DNA of 64,000 nucleotides from Zanthoxylum bungeanum (GCA_019454045.1 SKCR01038125.1:45281-109280), one strand, 5' to 3'. Shown: positions 11,001-23,715, counted from the stretch's first letter. Made by a program: numbers and translations. Notes: generated by a model from the letters alone, not told the origin.

Positions 11001-12049
11001 AGTTCTAAAACAAAAGTGCCAACGACCAAAATGGCGACTGGTGTCTCATTTCCAACACGGAGGTCAATCTCTCATGAAGCCAGTCTCCTGCTAATCCGCA
11101 GATCCTGCACATCAGTACAAATGTGAGTACCACAACCAGAATCAAAAATACAATTTTTAAAACTAGAAGTAATCATGTTTATTTCTATAACAAACATACC
11201 TGAGGCCGGTGCCTTGCCCGCCTTGATTTCCTTCCTAAGTGCCTTGTACTCGCGGCAGTCACGCTTCCAGTGACCTCGCTGTCCGCACTGAAGACAAACA
11301 TCTTGGGATTTATCCTTGGGTTTCCCAGAACCCTTTGACGATTTGGCCTTGCCCTTATTCTTATGCTTCTTCTTTTTAACACCTCCAGTCGCCTTAGGCC
11401 AAGCCCTCGGAGTCTGAGATGTTGAAGCATAGTGCGCCTCGCGCTTTTTGCCATTAAGGAGCTCCTTTTCTGCCTCACGCAGAGTGGACATCAACTCTCC
11501 AAGAGTTTGGTCTTGGTTCAACATGTTGTAGTTCATAATGAACCCACTCCAAGTGTCGGGGAGAGACTGTAGGATCAAATCTACTGAAGTCTCAGCCTCG
11601 AAGACTATGCCCATCTGTCGGAGCTGCTCAATATCAGCAATCATCTCTGAGACATGATGCTCAACAGACGTACCCTCTGACATTCGAGCCCGGAAGAGCT
11701 TCTTCTGCAACTCATATCTTTGCGATCTAAGGTTAGATCGGTGGAGATCGTGAAACTTTGCCATCATCTCATAGGGATCCAACCCCTTGTTTTGACGATG
11801 GAATTACGGAGTCATAGCGGCAAGCATTACCGATCGAGCAGTCGCATTATCATCGCTATGAGTCTTCCAAAGCTCTAGCTCAAGCAACTGATCAGGTCGG
11901 GGCTTAGGCCCAAAAGGTCGCTCTATAGTATAGAGTAACTTCTCGGATCCCAGAACAATTCTGAGATTCATATCCCAATCTTGAAAGTTTCTGCCATTAA
12001 AGACGTTGTCGCCCATGATAATATCCCTAATGCTTAACTTTCCAGTCAT
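8093..12049 (-). pseudogene. Copia gag-pol polyprotein of element A, three in-frame stops
   Basis: One reading frame from ATG 12,049 to a stop at 8,093 spans about 1,318 codons, normal for a copia gag-pol, and is interrupted only by stops near 11,804 (TAA), 11,072 (TGA) and 10,275 (TAA). Domains in order: gag; zinc knuckle CLQCGQRGHWKRDC at about residues 252-265; aspartic protease DSGCGTHI near 303; GAG-pre-integrase with WHCRLGH and a later CESCLLGK; integrase core with HSDVCGP and a TPPGTP phrase near the third stop; reverse transcriptase with MDVKTTFLN and YVDD at about 991-994; RNase H with YTDASF and an ADPLTK tail. The pieces share one frame, so decay is by point changes; the second stop may come from a pair of compensating 2-base indels, judged against the B copy. 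It is unlikely to encode a full polyprotein now. The domains define a Ty1/copia element; the finer lineage was not assigned. Confidence 0.92.
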
Positions 12050-14216
12050 CTTAACCGCAATAGTCCAACTATTCGATTAACGATATTTGGGTACAGTCTA
12101 ACTGTTACAAGAAAAATAACACAATATTAGTCCAACTAATAAAATAATTTTGACGAAATAATTTGAAAGCGCGTAAAGCTAAGTATTTGAACGAAATTGC
12201 AAATTCAATACTAGCCTCCCACTATTTTTCGGCGAGCCTCTAACCCTCTGTGGAGTACTCGGGAAACCTAGTTTCCTAGTGGGCTAGGATCCCGTTAAAT
12301 AACACACAACCTTGACTTTGGCCAACAAGCTGTATGATATTTAACTAGGTAGATCTCGAAGATCAATTGGATCTCATCCAATTTCTAGATCCGGTAGGTG
12401 GACCTCCAAGTCCGAAACATATATACAATATATATGCCAATATATGCAATATATTTTCCTAACCTTTTCCTCTGAATCAACTAAGCCTTGGCTTTGGCAC
12501 AACAAGCTTAATGATTCCAGTTAAGCGGGACCCACTGACCTTGGAAAGCTTCGTAATCAATGTCGATGGACAAAAAGTGATCTTGACTTTGGCCAACAAA
12601 TCACAACTTGGACAAGACACCGGTATGGAACAAAGTTTTCATGATTCAAACACATCCGTAATTGACAAAGGTCTTGACTTTGGCCAACAAACCAGTGCCA
12701 ATCTTGGATCTTGAGTAAGAATCACTCAATGGAAGGAAAAATGCTTAATATGTTTTGAGGGTTTTTCACGTAAATTGGCAACCAATTTATTATCTTTGTT
12801 AGGTCTCATCATACACCCTTAAGCATGCATTCTAAAAGCATAATAAGGCGGATGGATATTTGACAGATTGTTCCTAGAACGAATCACTCTTTTTCCTCTC
12901 CTCGGCTAGCACTATTCCAACTTCTACCCAATTACATAATACAATAAAAGAAACCTCATTAACATTGAGGGGAATTAGGTGAGAAGAGAATACAAAGAAT
13001 CAATAAAGAGAGAAGGCTGGACACGCAGGTCCAATTTAATAAATTCTAAATTTACAACAATTTCCAAAATTGCCTTTTCCTTTCTAATATCCATCCGATA
13101 TACGATATTCATTCATCACATCCATGTATTCATTCAAGCATGTTATTCAATAAACCTAATCAAATTAATTAATCTTTGAATATTAGTGATCATCCAATGT
13201 TCAAACAATGATTTGATTTGTGCGAGTCCAACTCGTTTTAGAATAAGTACTCAAAGTACGAATTCTTGAATTATATCGAACTACTCTTTAAATCTAATTT
13301 AATTCGTATTCAATAGTAATTCATTTATTTAATTCCAAATTAAATATTTACACTTTTTAATGCGCTTTAACGACTTAGATTCCAAATCTAATCTAAACGT
13401 GTCTCAAAGCCCAATTAACATCCAATGTTGTTTAATTAAAGTCCAATGGGCTTTCAATTGATTTCATAAGGCATGGGCTTTGGTCAATATGGGTCAAACC
13501 CAAATACCAAAACTCAATTAAGGAATCACCCTTATTTGCCAAGAAACCAATTTAAGCCCATTAGGCCCAATTAAACTTTTAAAGCCCATTTGTTTTATTT
13601 GGACTTAATGGAATGATTTAGGCCCAATTTGGATCCAATCCAATTGGCCTAAACCAACTTGGCCCAACCAAGCCCATTATGCCCAAATACAACAATTATA
13701 AGCCCAATTCAAAATCAAGCCCAATTAATTAAATTTCAATATTCCAAATTTCAAAATTCAATTAATTCAAGTGTAATACATTAATTGATTATCTAAATTA
13801 ATATTTCCAAAATACAAATTTAATCAATTAATCATGTATTAATTTTTTCAACTCATGTCCAACATTTTTGAATCAAAAAATCATCTCATTACATGCTTAT
13901 CAACTCACGGCATTCTAGGGTTTTATTTGTCCGATTTCGTTTTCAATCTGATTGAATCTCAAATCAACATTACCAATGTTTTTCAACTCATCCAATGATC
14001 AAAAAACAAAAATACCATGACTTATTAGGGTACCAAACTCTCGGCCAAGCCATATATTTGGGGAAAAAATTATCCAATTCAATATTTCAAGAAATTGATC
14101 ATTCATAACACTATGTTATCATCATTTAAGCATACTTAATCAAACAATTTCATCAAATCATGCTCAAATCATTTTTACCCAAATTTTACCCTAATCATTT
14201 TCATGCTTAAACCTTA
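12050..14216 (-). mobile_element. Long untranslated leader of element A
   Basis: About 2.2 kb lie between the primer site and the gag start, without a convincing ORF. The gag-proximal 450 bp carry a series of stem-loops (listed separately). The PBS-proximal part is AT-rich and has many 'gcccaatt' and 'aagccca' phrases between about 13,400 and 13,740. The same leader, diverged, is in element B (21,399-23,702), so it belongs to the family and is not a local insertion. Confidence 0.7.
12260..12693 (-). other. Stem-loop array in the leader of element A
   Basis: There are five structured sites. A compound palindrome at 12,260-12,294 has CGGG...CCCG outside and GGAAAC-cta-GTTTCC inside. Four hairpins share a loop: stem 12,306-12,310/12,329-12,333 (ACAAC/GCTGT), stem 12,577-12,581/12,600-12,604 (GTGAT/ATCAC) and stem 12,670-12,672/12,691-12,693 (GGT/ACC), each around the 18-nt loop CTTGACTTTGGCCAACAA. 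The fourth, at 12,474-12,517, has GAATCA/TGATTC and TAAGC/GCTTA around CTTGGCTTTGGCACAACAA. In the element's RNA the loop core reads GGCCAAAG or TGCCAAAG. The three-pair stem is weak alone. Confidence 0.65.
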
Positions 14217-14227
14217 CTCAGATACCA
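14217..14227 (-). other. Primer binding site of element A (initiator Met tRNA type)
   Basis: On the minus strand TGGTATCTGAG follows the 5' LTR after one base. It matches the usual TGGTATCAGAGC primer site with one change. This marks the right-hand LTR as the 5' LTR and confirms minus-strand orientation. Confidence 0.8.
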
Positions 14228-14228
14228 T

Positions 14229-15842
14229 TGTTGGTTTCTAAGGTGGTCCCAAGATCAATATAAGCAATGAAAAGAATGAATACTCATAAGAAGTATGGCG
14301 GAATCATACTTACAAAGATCGGCTTTTGGATGCGAAGATCAACAATATTTTCTCCTTGCTTGATGTATTCAGCCAAGGCTTGATTTTGTTGAAGAAGATG
14401 AACAAGCTCCGAGCTTCCAAAGGATTCCAAGCTCTAAGTTCGGTTTCCCTATCACCTTGTATTGATCCTTGAATGTGCTAGCAAGTTAGGAAGAAAAACA
14501 ATTCTTCTTCTTTCTCCAAGAGGCTCACGGTTTTGGTCTATAAGGGAGAGAAGAGTTTTTTAATTCTTTTGTTATTTGTTTTCCAAAAACATTATTAAAA
14601 ATCTATTACCAAAATTTGGTATAACCTTCCCAAAAAGTCAACTAAAATTTTGGCTCCAAAATTGCATTAAATGCCCACACCAACCAACATCATGAATAGT
14701 GACTGCATGTCACTCACCAATGTGACTTGACATATATCATTAAAGTGACAAGTGACGTGACTCGCGATGTGACTTGGGGCCGCACTTGATTCAAAATCAG
14801 AGTGGCGTCGCAAACACATTCTGGGCTCGGGTTCGTTAATTCTGAATTAACGAATTTTTCCATTGCGACGTAATTAAATAAAATTCAATTAAATAATTAT
14901 GCCTAGCAAAATTACTATTCACGTCACTAGCGAATTAATTCTAAATTAACTCGTTAGCCCGAATTAAAATCTAATTTTAGTTCCGCGTCGAAATCTAATT
15001 TCGTATAATATATCGAATATATTATTTTATCGATTAATTCCAAATTAATCGTTCTCTCTCTTCAAATAGTACTTTATCCCAGATAAATTCACTCCGCTAT
15101 TAATCCCAGATTAATAAAGTTCGAATCATACGTCATTGGTGAATCTTCGGGAAGCGACCCAAGAGATCTCTGGATATGTTGGCAGTAAATTTGGTCGTCG
15201 GACTATCTGAACACGTACATACCTCGTACTACGTTCTTACCGATTTACAAGACAATGTTGGCTTCTAGCAAAGCGCCATGTCTACCCAATTCTCCAGAAA
15301 TATTCTTAATGGAATATATAATATATCAAGCGTAGTATACGTAGTATTGCGTATAGCGATCCAGTATCAAATGTCACATGCAAGGCCTAGGGCTGGAATA
15401 GTGTCTGCCCCGTACGAAGCATATATCGGATCACTAGCAACTAGTCTCTTTATAATCGGATAATAATGACCTAGTCATATTATCCCGATGGTTGCAACCC
15501 TTTAGAGAACCAGTTATGTATCCCTGTGTGACCATCATCTCCATATGAATGAAGTGATAGTTCCGTCACACCCAATACACTATGATTCTCAATAAACCCA
15601 GAAGAGGTGTACACAGAACCTGTTAAAGTCCTGGACGACCAAAACCAAAGCGTATTGATTGTCGCAAGTACTAGCGATGCAAGTCTCAGGTTAAGACCAA
15701 ATACACCTACCCTGATGCGGACTCTCATAGACACATAGTCATACTACCAATGGGATTCCAAGGGGTCTATCCAGAGTGATGCTGTTTTCGTACCATCGGT
15801 AAACATAACCTCCTACCACACTTGCATAAGTATCTAATACTT
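14229..15842 (-). mobile_element. Element A 5' LTR, lacking its outer 330 bp
   Basis: It is very similar to 6,133-7,770, with few substitutions and a short deletion near 14,722. It stops at 'cataagtatctaatactta', where the other LTR continues for about 330 bp to its terminus. The missing terminal part matches what is found inverted at 5,803-6,132, so the two anomalies are linked. It carries the same palindrome array as the 3' LTR. Confidence 0.85.
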
Positions 15843-15874
15843 ATGCATTGTTGGTTTCTAAGGTGGTCCCAAGA
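15843..15874 (-). mobile_element. Duplicated LTR terminus at the right edge of element A
   Basis: TGTTGGTTTCTAAGG...CCCAAGA, preceded by 'tgcat', repeats the junction found at 6,128-6,158, where it is also preceded by 'atacttatgcat'. It is followed directly by gaaaa and then the resumed B LTR. A normal minus-strand element would end here in ...GTCCAACA. A repair event or internal integration copied the left junction to this place. Confidence 0.75.
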
Positions 15875-17745
15875 GAAAATACTCACTTTGATCGGCTAAG
15901 TGGATGCGTTGAACAACAAAATTTTCCTCCATGGAATTCGGCCAAGCTCCTCTTTGAATGTTGATCTCCAAGCTCCAAGCTTTGAGTGATGAGATTCCAA
16001 ACTCATGGGATTGTTTCCCTATCACCTTTGTATCAATCATTGAGTGCTAGCTCTTGGAAAATTTTTGCAACAAAAACCTTTTTATCATTGTATGTGTCTC
16101 GGCCAAACCAAGAATTTTGAGAGAAAAAATGGCTATTACCGTGAGGGAGAGAGAGAAGTGATGAAGTTGTGTTGACTTATTTTGATTTCAAAAATCAAAT
16201 TAAAGTTATACCAAACATTTGGTATTAAGTCATTCAACTTATCACACTTGTCTGTCTTACAAGCCACCATCATCTCATCACCAAATTCCATCACCAAAAA
16301 GTTAGGCAAAGTGACTAGGTGATGTGACTTGTGGGCCCCACTTAATTCAAAATCTGAGTTGGCCCGCAAACACTCACGGGCTCGGGTTCGCTAATTCCGA
16401 ATTAACGAACTTTCTGTTGCCACGTAATTAAATCAAATTTAATTAAATAATTATGCCTAACAAAATTACTATTCACGTCGCTAGCGAATTAATTCTAAAT
16501 TAACTCGTTCGCCCGAATTAAAATCTAATTTTAATTCCGCGTCGAAATCTAATTTCGTTTAATATATCGAATATATTATTTTATCGATTAATTCCAAATT
16601 AATCATTCTCTCTCTTCAAATAGTATTTTATCCCAGATAAAATATCTCCGTAATTAATCCTAGATTAATTTTCTCTCTCTTATAATTAATCCCAGATTAA
16701 TTATGTCCGAGTCATACGTCATTGGTGAATCTTCGGGAAGCGACCCATGAGATCCCTGGATATGTTGGAAGTAAATCCGATCGTCGGACTATCCAAACAC
16801 GTACGTACCTAGTACTACATTTTTACCGATTTACGAGACATGGTTGGCTTCTAGCAAAGCACCGTGCCTAACCAATTCTCCACAAATATTCTTAAAGGAA
16901 TATATAATCTGTATCAGGCGTAGTATACGTAGTATTGCGTATTGCGATCCAGTATCAGATGTCACATGCAAGGCCTGGGGCTGGAATTATGTCTGCCCCG
17001 TACTAATCATATATCGGATCTCTGGTAACTAGTCTCAATAATCGGATAATCATGACCTAGTCATATTATCCCGATGACTGCAGTACTAAAGAGTACTAGT
17101 TTCGTATCCTCTGTGATCATCATCTCCATATGACTGGAGTGATACTTCCATCTTGACATCACACCTAATACACTACGATTCTCAATATACCTAGAAGAGG
17201 CGTACACATAACCTGTTAAAGCCCTGGATGACCAAAACCAAAGTACATTGATTGTCGCAAGTATTAGCGATGTAAGTCTCAGGTTAAAACCAAATACACC
17301 TACCTTGATTCGGACTTCCATAGACACATAGTCATACTACCAATGGAATTCTGAGGGGTCTATCCAGAGCGAAGCTGTTTCCGTATCATCGGTAAACAAA
17401 ACCTCATATCACACTTGCATAAGTATCCAATACTTAAATATATGAGAACTATGTCGTTATGCTCTCATAACACGCACAAGTGCAATACTAGTCTATTCTG
17501 CATTATCGATGTCCAATCTCGATAATACTACGACTAGAGATATTTTAATGATTAAACCTTATTGGATTAATATTGTCTCATATTTTATTAATCCGGAACT
17601 AATCATATGGACTTTTATCATTTATATATCCCGGTAATCCAATTATAAATGATAAAAGAGCAATTTCCTTTGTCACATAGTTAATTTGTACAACAACACC
17701 ATGTTCTGTACAAATAGTGATGCTATGGGTCATAATTGTCCAACA
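15875..17745 (-). mobile_element. Element B 3' LTR, main part
   Basis: It continues the B LTR begun at 5,726-5,802 and matches 23,789-25,678. The outer end is ...GTCCAACA at 17,745 with a polypurine tract next to it. It has two extra palindromes compared with A: AATTAATCctaGATTAATT at 16,652-16,670 and ATAATTAATcccaGATTAATTAT split over 16,682-16,704. Confidence 0.85.
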
Positions 17746-17758
17746 ATCTCCCACTTGG
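17746..17758 (-). other. Polypurine tract of element B
   Basis: CCAAGTGGGAGAT on the minus strand lies directly inside the 3' LTR, identical to the tract of element A. Confidence 0.8.
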
Positions 17759-17759
17759 C

Positions 17760-20700
17760 CTATAGCGAATCATTCAAGTGTCTTACACCTGAACTATGCA
17801 CGGGTCGCTCAAACTTTTGCTGAGAAACTGCTTTCGTCAGCGGATTTGCATGGTTATCATCTGATGCGATTTATTCGATCATCACATCGCCACGATGTAT
17901 GATCCGACGAATCAGATGAAATAACTGAAGTATATATTTGGATCGTTGATGAGACCATTAATTCTTTAGCCTGTGTTGTAGCCTAGCTCAGCCGCTAACA
18001 AAACTACACCTATCTTATTAGGATTATTATAGATCTAAATCGCTTCTATTGCTGCCTCAGCTGCAGCAATATTCCGTTTTTGCTGTTTATTCGGCAACAA
18101 TATCTTGCTTGGAAGATTTCCAGCTCACTGTTCCGTTATTCAAACTATATGGTACCTTTATTACGACTTATAGTCGTTTTTATCGGTTATGAAACTTGTA
18201 ACAGTGAACCCAATCACTTCAAGTTCTCATTCTCCACAGCTTAAGAAAGCATCCTTAGTTCATCTAAGATACCTAATGATGTTCTTAACATCAATCCAGT
18301 GACCATCACTTGGATTGGCCTGATTTTGACTCCATATGCTCAAAGCATATGAGACACCAGGTTGCGTACATATCTTTCAATGTATGAGTCCTCGGAGAGT
18401 GCCAACAACTTTTAGATCTATCCTAGTAGATCTTTATTCCTAGAATAAAGGTTGTCTCTCCTAAGTATTCTACGGAGAATTTTTATGAAATCCAAGCTTT
18501 CACCGATTGTATTATGGGAATATCATTTCCAAGAAATGATATATCATCATTATTTAGGACAATCACTGTCAGTGCGCTCCCACTAACCTTCTTATATACA
18601 CAAGAATTATTTTCGTTTTGAATTAAATCATATACCATTATGATTACATCAAAACGCTGGTTCCAAGAACGCAATGCTTGCTTCAATCCATAAATGGATC
18701 GAATTAACTTGCAAACCTTGTTTGTATATTTTGGTACGATAAAACCGTCAGGATGTTGTAAACATCCTCCAAAAGGTTTCCGTTTAAGGAAAGCGATTTT
18801 GACGTTCAGCTACCATATTTTATAATTGAAACATGTAGCATTAGTAAGCATTATCCAAATGGATTTAATCATGGCAACGAGTAAAATGTTTCGTCTTAAT
18901 CGACACAATGTTGATAACGATACCTTTTCGCTACAAGCCTAGCTTTATACGTTGGTATGTTGCCATCCATGTATGTCTTTCTTGAAGACTTATATAATAC
19001 CAATAGACACAATGCCTTCCGGTACAACAACCAGTTTCCAAACTTGGTTGGTATACATGGAATCCATTTCGGACTTCATGGCACTTTGCCATAATAGGGA
19101 GTCGATACCTTGTATCACTTCCTCATACGTAGTTGATTCGTGTTCCTCAATAAGATTGACATCTTCATGAGGTGAGATCAGAAACCCATACCTCCCAGGT
19201 TATTTTCCGACTCTCTCTGACTTGCGCGGTTCTTGTGTATTTGAAGATTGTGGTACAATTTCATCCCTAATGAACTGTTTATGTTCCATTAGGACTCGGT
19301 GTCTGGAACAGTATTACTCCATTTTTCATCGAGTTTTACTTTCCTCCCACTTACCACTGCATATAGGTATTCCTCTTAGGAAAATCGCATGGAGAGTAAC
19401 AATTAAATTATTCTCTTGTGAGTTGTATAAGTACTATACTTTGGTTTCCCTAGGATAACCTACAAATTAGGCACTTATCCGATTTGTGTTTTAGTTTGGA
19501 ATTATCCAAACATATGCCTAGCATTCCTAAATCTTCAGGAATGAGAAAACCCGGTTTCTTTCCTGTTCATATCTAATATGAAATCTGTCTAACAGATTTT
19601 TCATGGAACCTTATTCAAAATAAGTATTGCACTATTTAATGCGTATCCCTAGAAGGAAAATGGTAGCTCAGAGCGACTCATCATTAACCTTACTATGTCC
19701 AACAAAGTTCGGTTTCTCTGTTCGGACACACCATCAGATTGAGATGTTCCGTGAAGAGTCCACATTGAAAGAATATTATACTCTTTCAAATAATTGAGAA
19801 ACTTAGTGCTTAAGTATTTTCATCACGGTCCAATCGTGATGTTTTAATACTCTTGCCGGTCTGTTTTTATACTTCGTGTCGAAACTCTTTGAATTTATCA
19901 AAAGTTTCTGATTCGTGTTTCAAAAGAAACACATAACCATAACGCGATGCCACATCCGTAAAGGTTACGAAGTGTTCATATCCACCTCTAGCCTAGCTAG
20001 ATATGGGCCCACTTACGTCACTATGAACGAGGGCTAACAGATCGGTGGCACTTGTACTTTTACCAAGTAAAAGGTGTTTTTAGGCACTTTGCCTAATAAA
20101 CTAGATTCGTAGACATCATTTGATTAGAATCAAATCTGTCCTAGTACCCACTCTTTGAAAGTATGGATATACGAGTCTTTAATGTGTCCCAGACAATAAT
20201 GCCACAAATAAGTCTCATCTGATTTATTCAGTTTGAGCTATTTGTTTGTCATGTTATACGTTTGAGATTTATTTATATTCAAAATATAAATACTGTTATT
20301 CACATCTAATGTGATTATCTCAATATCATCTTTATAAAATAAAACACTTAATGTTCTAGAATATAAAGGTATACCCGCAACGGGTTAAACTTAGATGTAG
20401 AGATAATGTTTCTAGTCAAACTAGTTACATTGTAACAGTCTCCTAACTTAAGTACATACCCAAAGGGTAGTTCCTAAACTTAGGTTTCTACGGTTAAAAC
20501 AGCGACTGTTGTCCCGTTTTCGACTCGCAAGTCAATCTCATCTGAAGTCAGTCTCCTGCTAATCAGCAGATTCTGCACATCAGTATATATTTATGTACAA
20601 CACTTAGTATCAAAAATCCAATTTTTGAAACTAATAGTGAACATGTTTATGACAAACATGGTTGAAGCCGGATCCTTGCCCCACCTTCACTTCCTTCATG

Positions 20701-21398
20701 TCTGCCATGTCCATACGATAGTCACGCATCCAGTGACCCCGTTTGCCACAATTTAGGCAGACATCTTGGGATATGTCCTTTGTCTTCCCAGAAGACTGTG
20801 ATGATTTTGCCTTTGCCCATTTTAGAAGCTCTGGCTCTGCTTCCTTGAGCATAGCCATCAACTCTCCAAGAGTTTACTCTTGGTTCATAATGAACATGCC
20901 CCAGCTTTCGGGTAGAGACTATAAGATCAAATCTTTGGTAGTCTCAGCCACGTAGGTAATGCCCAGCTAACCTAGCTGATCGATGTCAACAATCATCTGC
21001 GACACCTAGTGCTCGATAGATGTACCTCTGACATACGTGAGCGTAAGAGCTTCTTTTACAATTTGTACTTCTAAGATATAAGAATAGATCTATGAAGATC
21101 TTTAATTTCAACATCATGGTATAAGAATCTAATTCTTAGTCTTGACGATGAAATTAAAGTGTCATTGCATCAAGCATAACGGATTGAGCACTAAAGTTAT
21201 CATCACCATGAGTCTTCTAAAACTCATGCTCTATTATTTGCTCAACTCCGGGCTTAGGCCCGAGATGTCACTATATCAAATAGAATAAATTCTCAGTTCC
21301 CAGGACTATCCTGAGGTTTTATTCCCAATCTGAAAATTGGAGCCGTTTAAAGATATTTTCTCCCAGGATTATATTTTAAACGCTAATCTTTCAGTTAT
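17760..21398 (-). pseudogene. Decayed copia gag-pol of element B
   Basis: This region aligns by eye, block for block, with the A polyprotein but is full of stops and indels. Best preserved are a reverse transcriptase piece at 18,686-18,483 (KQALRSWNQRFD ... KKVSGSALTVIVL, with YVDD changed to NNDD) and a gag zinc knuckle at 20,861-20,631 (CLNCGKRGHWMRDY, last Cys lost). The start codon position matching A reads ATA (21,396-21,398). The gene is dead and much older than A, which fits A being inserted into B. A plus-strand ORF near 18,952 is a shadow of this pseudogene. Confidence 0.85.
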
Positions 21399-23702
21399 CT
21401 TGATTCCAATAGTCTAACTATTCAATCAACGATTTCAGATACAATCGAATATAATGATTATTATAGTCTAACTATATAATCAACTACTATTTGATTGGTT
21501 AAATTCAAATATATTGATTACTATAATCCAATTATATAATCAACTATAAATGAAATAGTTTGAATACAGTCCAACTGTTTAATTTTAAAACAACAATTAA
21601 ATATTAGTCCAACTAATATATTTATAAATTTATGACGAAAAATTGAAATGAGCGCGTATTGGCAAGTATCTAAACGAAATTGCAAATTTAATACTTGCCT
21701 CCCACTATTTTTCGGCGAGCCTCTAACCCTCTGTTGAGTACTCGGGAAACCTAGTTTCCTAGTGGGCTAGGATCCCGTTAAATAACACACAATCTTGACT
21801 TTGGCCAACAAATTGTATGATACTTAACTAGGTAGATCTCTAAGATCAATTGGATCCTATCCAATTCCTAGATCCAGTAGGTGGACATCCAAGTCTAAAA
21901 CATATATCTAATATATGCCAATATATCCGATATATTCCCTAACATTTTTCCTCTGAATCAACTAAGCCTTGGCTTTGGCACAACAAGCTTAATGATTACA
22001 GTTAAGCGAGACCCATTGACCTTGGAAAGTTTCGTAATCGATGTCGATGGACAAGAAGTGATCTTGACTTTGGCCAACAAATCACAACTTGGACAAGACA
22101 TGCGATATGGAACAAAGCCTTCATGATTCAAACACATCCGCGATGGACAAAGGTCTTGACTTTGGCCAACAAACCAGTGACAATCTTGGATCTTGGGAAT
22201 GAATCATCCAATTGAAGGAAAAACGCTTAATATTTGTTGAGGGTTTTTCACGTAATTGGCAACCAATTAATTATCTTTGATTAGGTCTCATCATACACCC
22301 TTAAACATGCATTCTAAAAGCATAATAAGGCGCGATAAATAAATTAATAATGATATGCGGATGGATATTTAAAACATTTTGTTCCTAGATCAAATCTCTC
22401 CATTCTTCTCCCGCTAGCACAAATCTTACTTCTACCCAATTACATAACACTTCTAAAGAAACCTTATTTACATTGAGGGGAATAGGTGAGAAGAGAAATA
22501 CAAAGAATCAAGAGGTAATAGGCTGGATACGCAGGTCCAATTTAATAAATTCTAAATTTATTACAACAATTTCCAAAATTGCACTCACCCATCTAATATC
22601 CATCCGATATGCATTATTCATACATCACATCCATGTATTCACACAAAGCATGTTATCAATCAATTTAATTAATTAATCTTTAATTAATGACCATCCAATG
22701 TTCAAACAACGATTTGATTTGCGCGAGTCCAACTTGTTTTAAGAATAAATACTCAAAGTACGAATTCTTGAATTATATTAAACTACAATATTAAATCCAA
22801 TTTAATTTGTATTCAATACTAATTCTTTATTTAATTCAAAAGTAAATAATTACACTTTATTAATGAGCTTTTGCGACTTAGATTCTAAATCTAATCTTAA
22901 CGGGTCTCAAAGCCCAATTAACATCCAATGTCGATTTAATTAAAGTCCAATGGGCTTTCAATTAATTTATAAGGCATGGGCTTTGGCAACCAAAGCCTAA
23001 TAAGGAATCACCCTATGTCAAAAATCAATTTAGGCCCATTAGGCCCAATTAAATTTTAAAGGCCCATCATATTATATTTGGACTTTATGGATATGGTTTT
23101 ATGCCCAATTGGATCCAACCAATTTTCTAAACCAAACTTGGCTCAACCAAGCCCATTAAGCCCAAATACAATATTTTTTAGCCCAATTCCAATTTAAGCC
23201 CAACTAATTAAATTCCAATATTCCAAATATCATAATTTAATCAATTAAAGTGTATAGCCATAATTAATTATTTAAATCAACATTTCCAAAATACCAATTT
23301 ACATAATTAATCATACTTTATTTAACCAACTTATGTCCAACACAAATTGAAGCAAAATCAATCCTAACATACTCTTAAGGCTCTCGGCAATTAGGGAATT
23401 TTATATCAATTTTGATTTCAATCCAATTAAATCACAAACTAATATATCCCATGCATTTTAAACATATACAATTGTCTAAAATTCAAAAATCACCAAGAGC
23501 TAGGGCTCCTACACCATTCAGCCAAGCATAAGGAATTTGGGAAAATTTTATCCAATTCAATTTCTCAATTCCTAAGATGCACAAATCTAATTTAACATCA
23601 TCCAAACTCAACCAAAACCTCAATTTGAAGAAATCATGCATAAATCACAAAAGCCCCAAATTAAAGTTAAGAACCCTAAATTCAATTTCATGCTTAATAA
23701 CC
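21399..23702 (-). mobile_element. Untranslated leader of element B
   Basis: It is homologous to 12,050-14,216 throughout, including the stem-loop array and the 'gcccaatt'-rich part near 22,910-23,200. Extra AT-rich repeats of 'ctaactatataatcaacta' type occur at about 21,470-21,560. No coding sequence is seen. Confidence 0.7.
21739..22175 (-). other. Stem-loop array in the leader of element B
   Basis: It matches the array of element A. The compound palindrome is at about 21,739-21,777. Stems flank the same 18-nt loop at 21,789-21,793/21,812-21,816 (ACAAT/ATTGT), 22,058-22,062/22,081-22,085 (GTGAT/ATCAC) and 22,152-22,154/22,173-22,175 (GGT/ACC). The longer hairpin is at 21,955-21,998. Against A, the first stem changed on both sides (ACAAC/GCTGT to ACAAT/ATTGT) and still pairs, while the loop is unchanged. 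Confidence 0.65.
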
Positions 23703-23714
23703 GCTCTGATACCA
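23703..23714 (-). other. Primer binding site of element B (initiator Met tRNA type)
   Basis: TGGTATCAGAGC on the minus strand is an exact match to the usual plant copia primer site, one base from the LTR end at 23,716. Confidence 0.9.
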
Positions 23715-23715
23715 T

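Noticed and set aside
15480..15734. Minus-strand LTR ORFs, also near 17,061-17,327 and 24,994-25,260
   Set aside because: They are conserved only as LTR DNA. Length and start vary between copies, and there is no domain.
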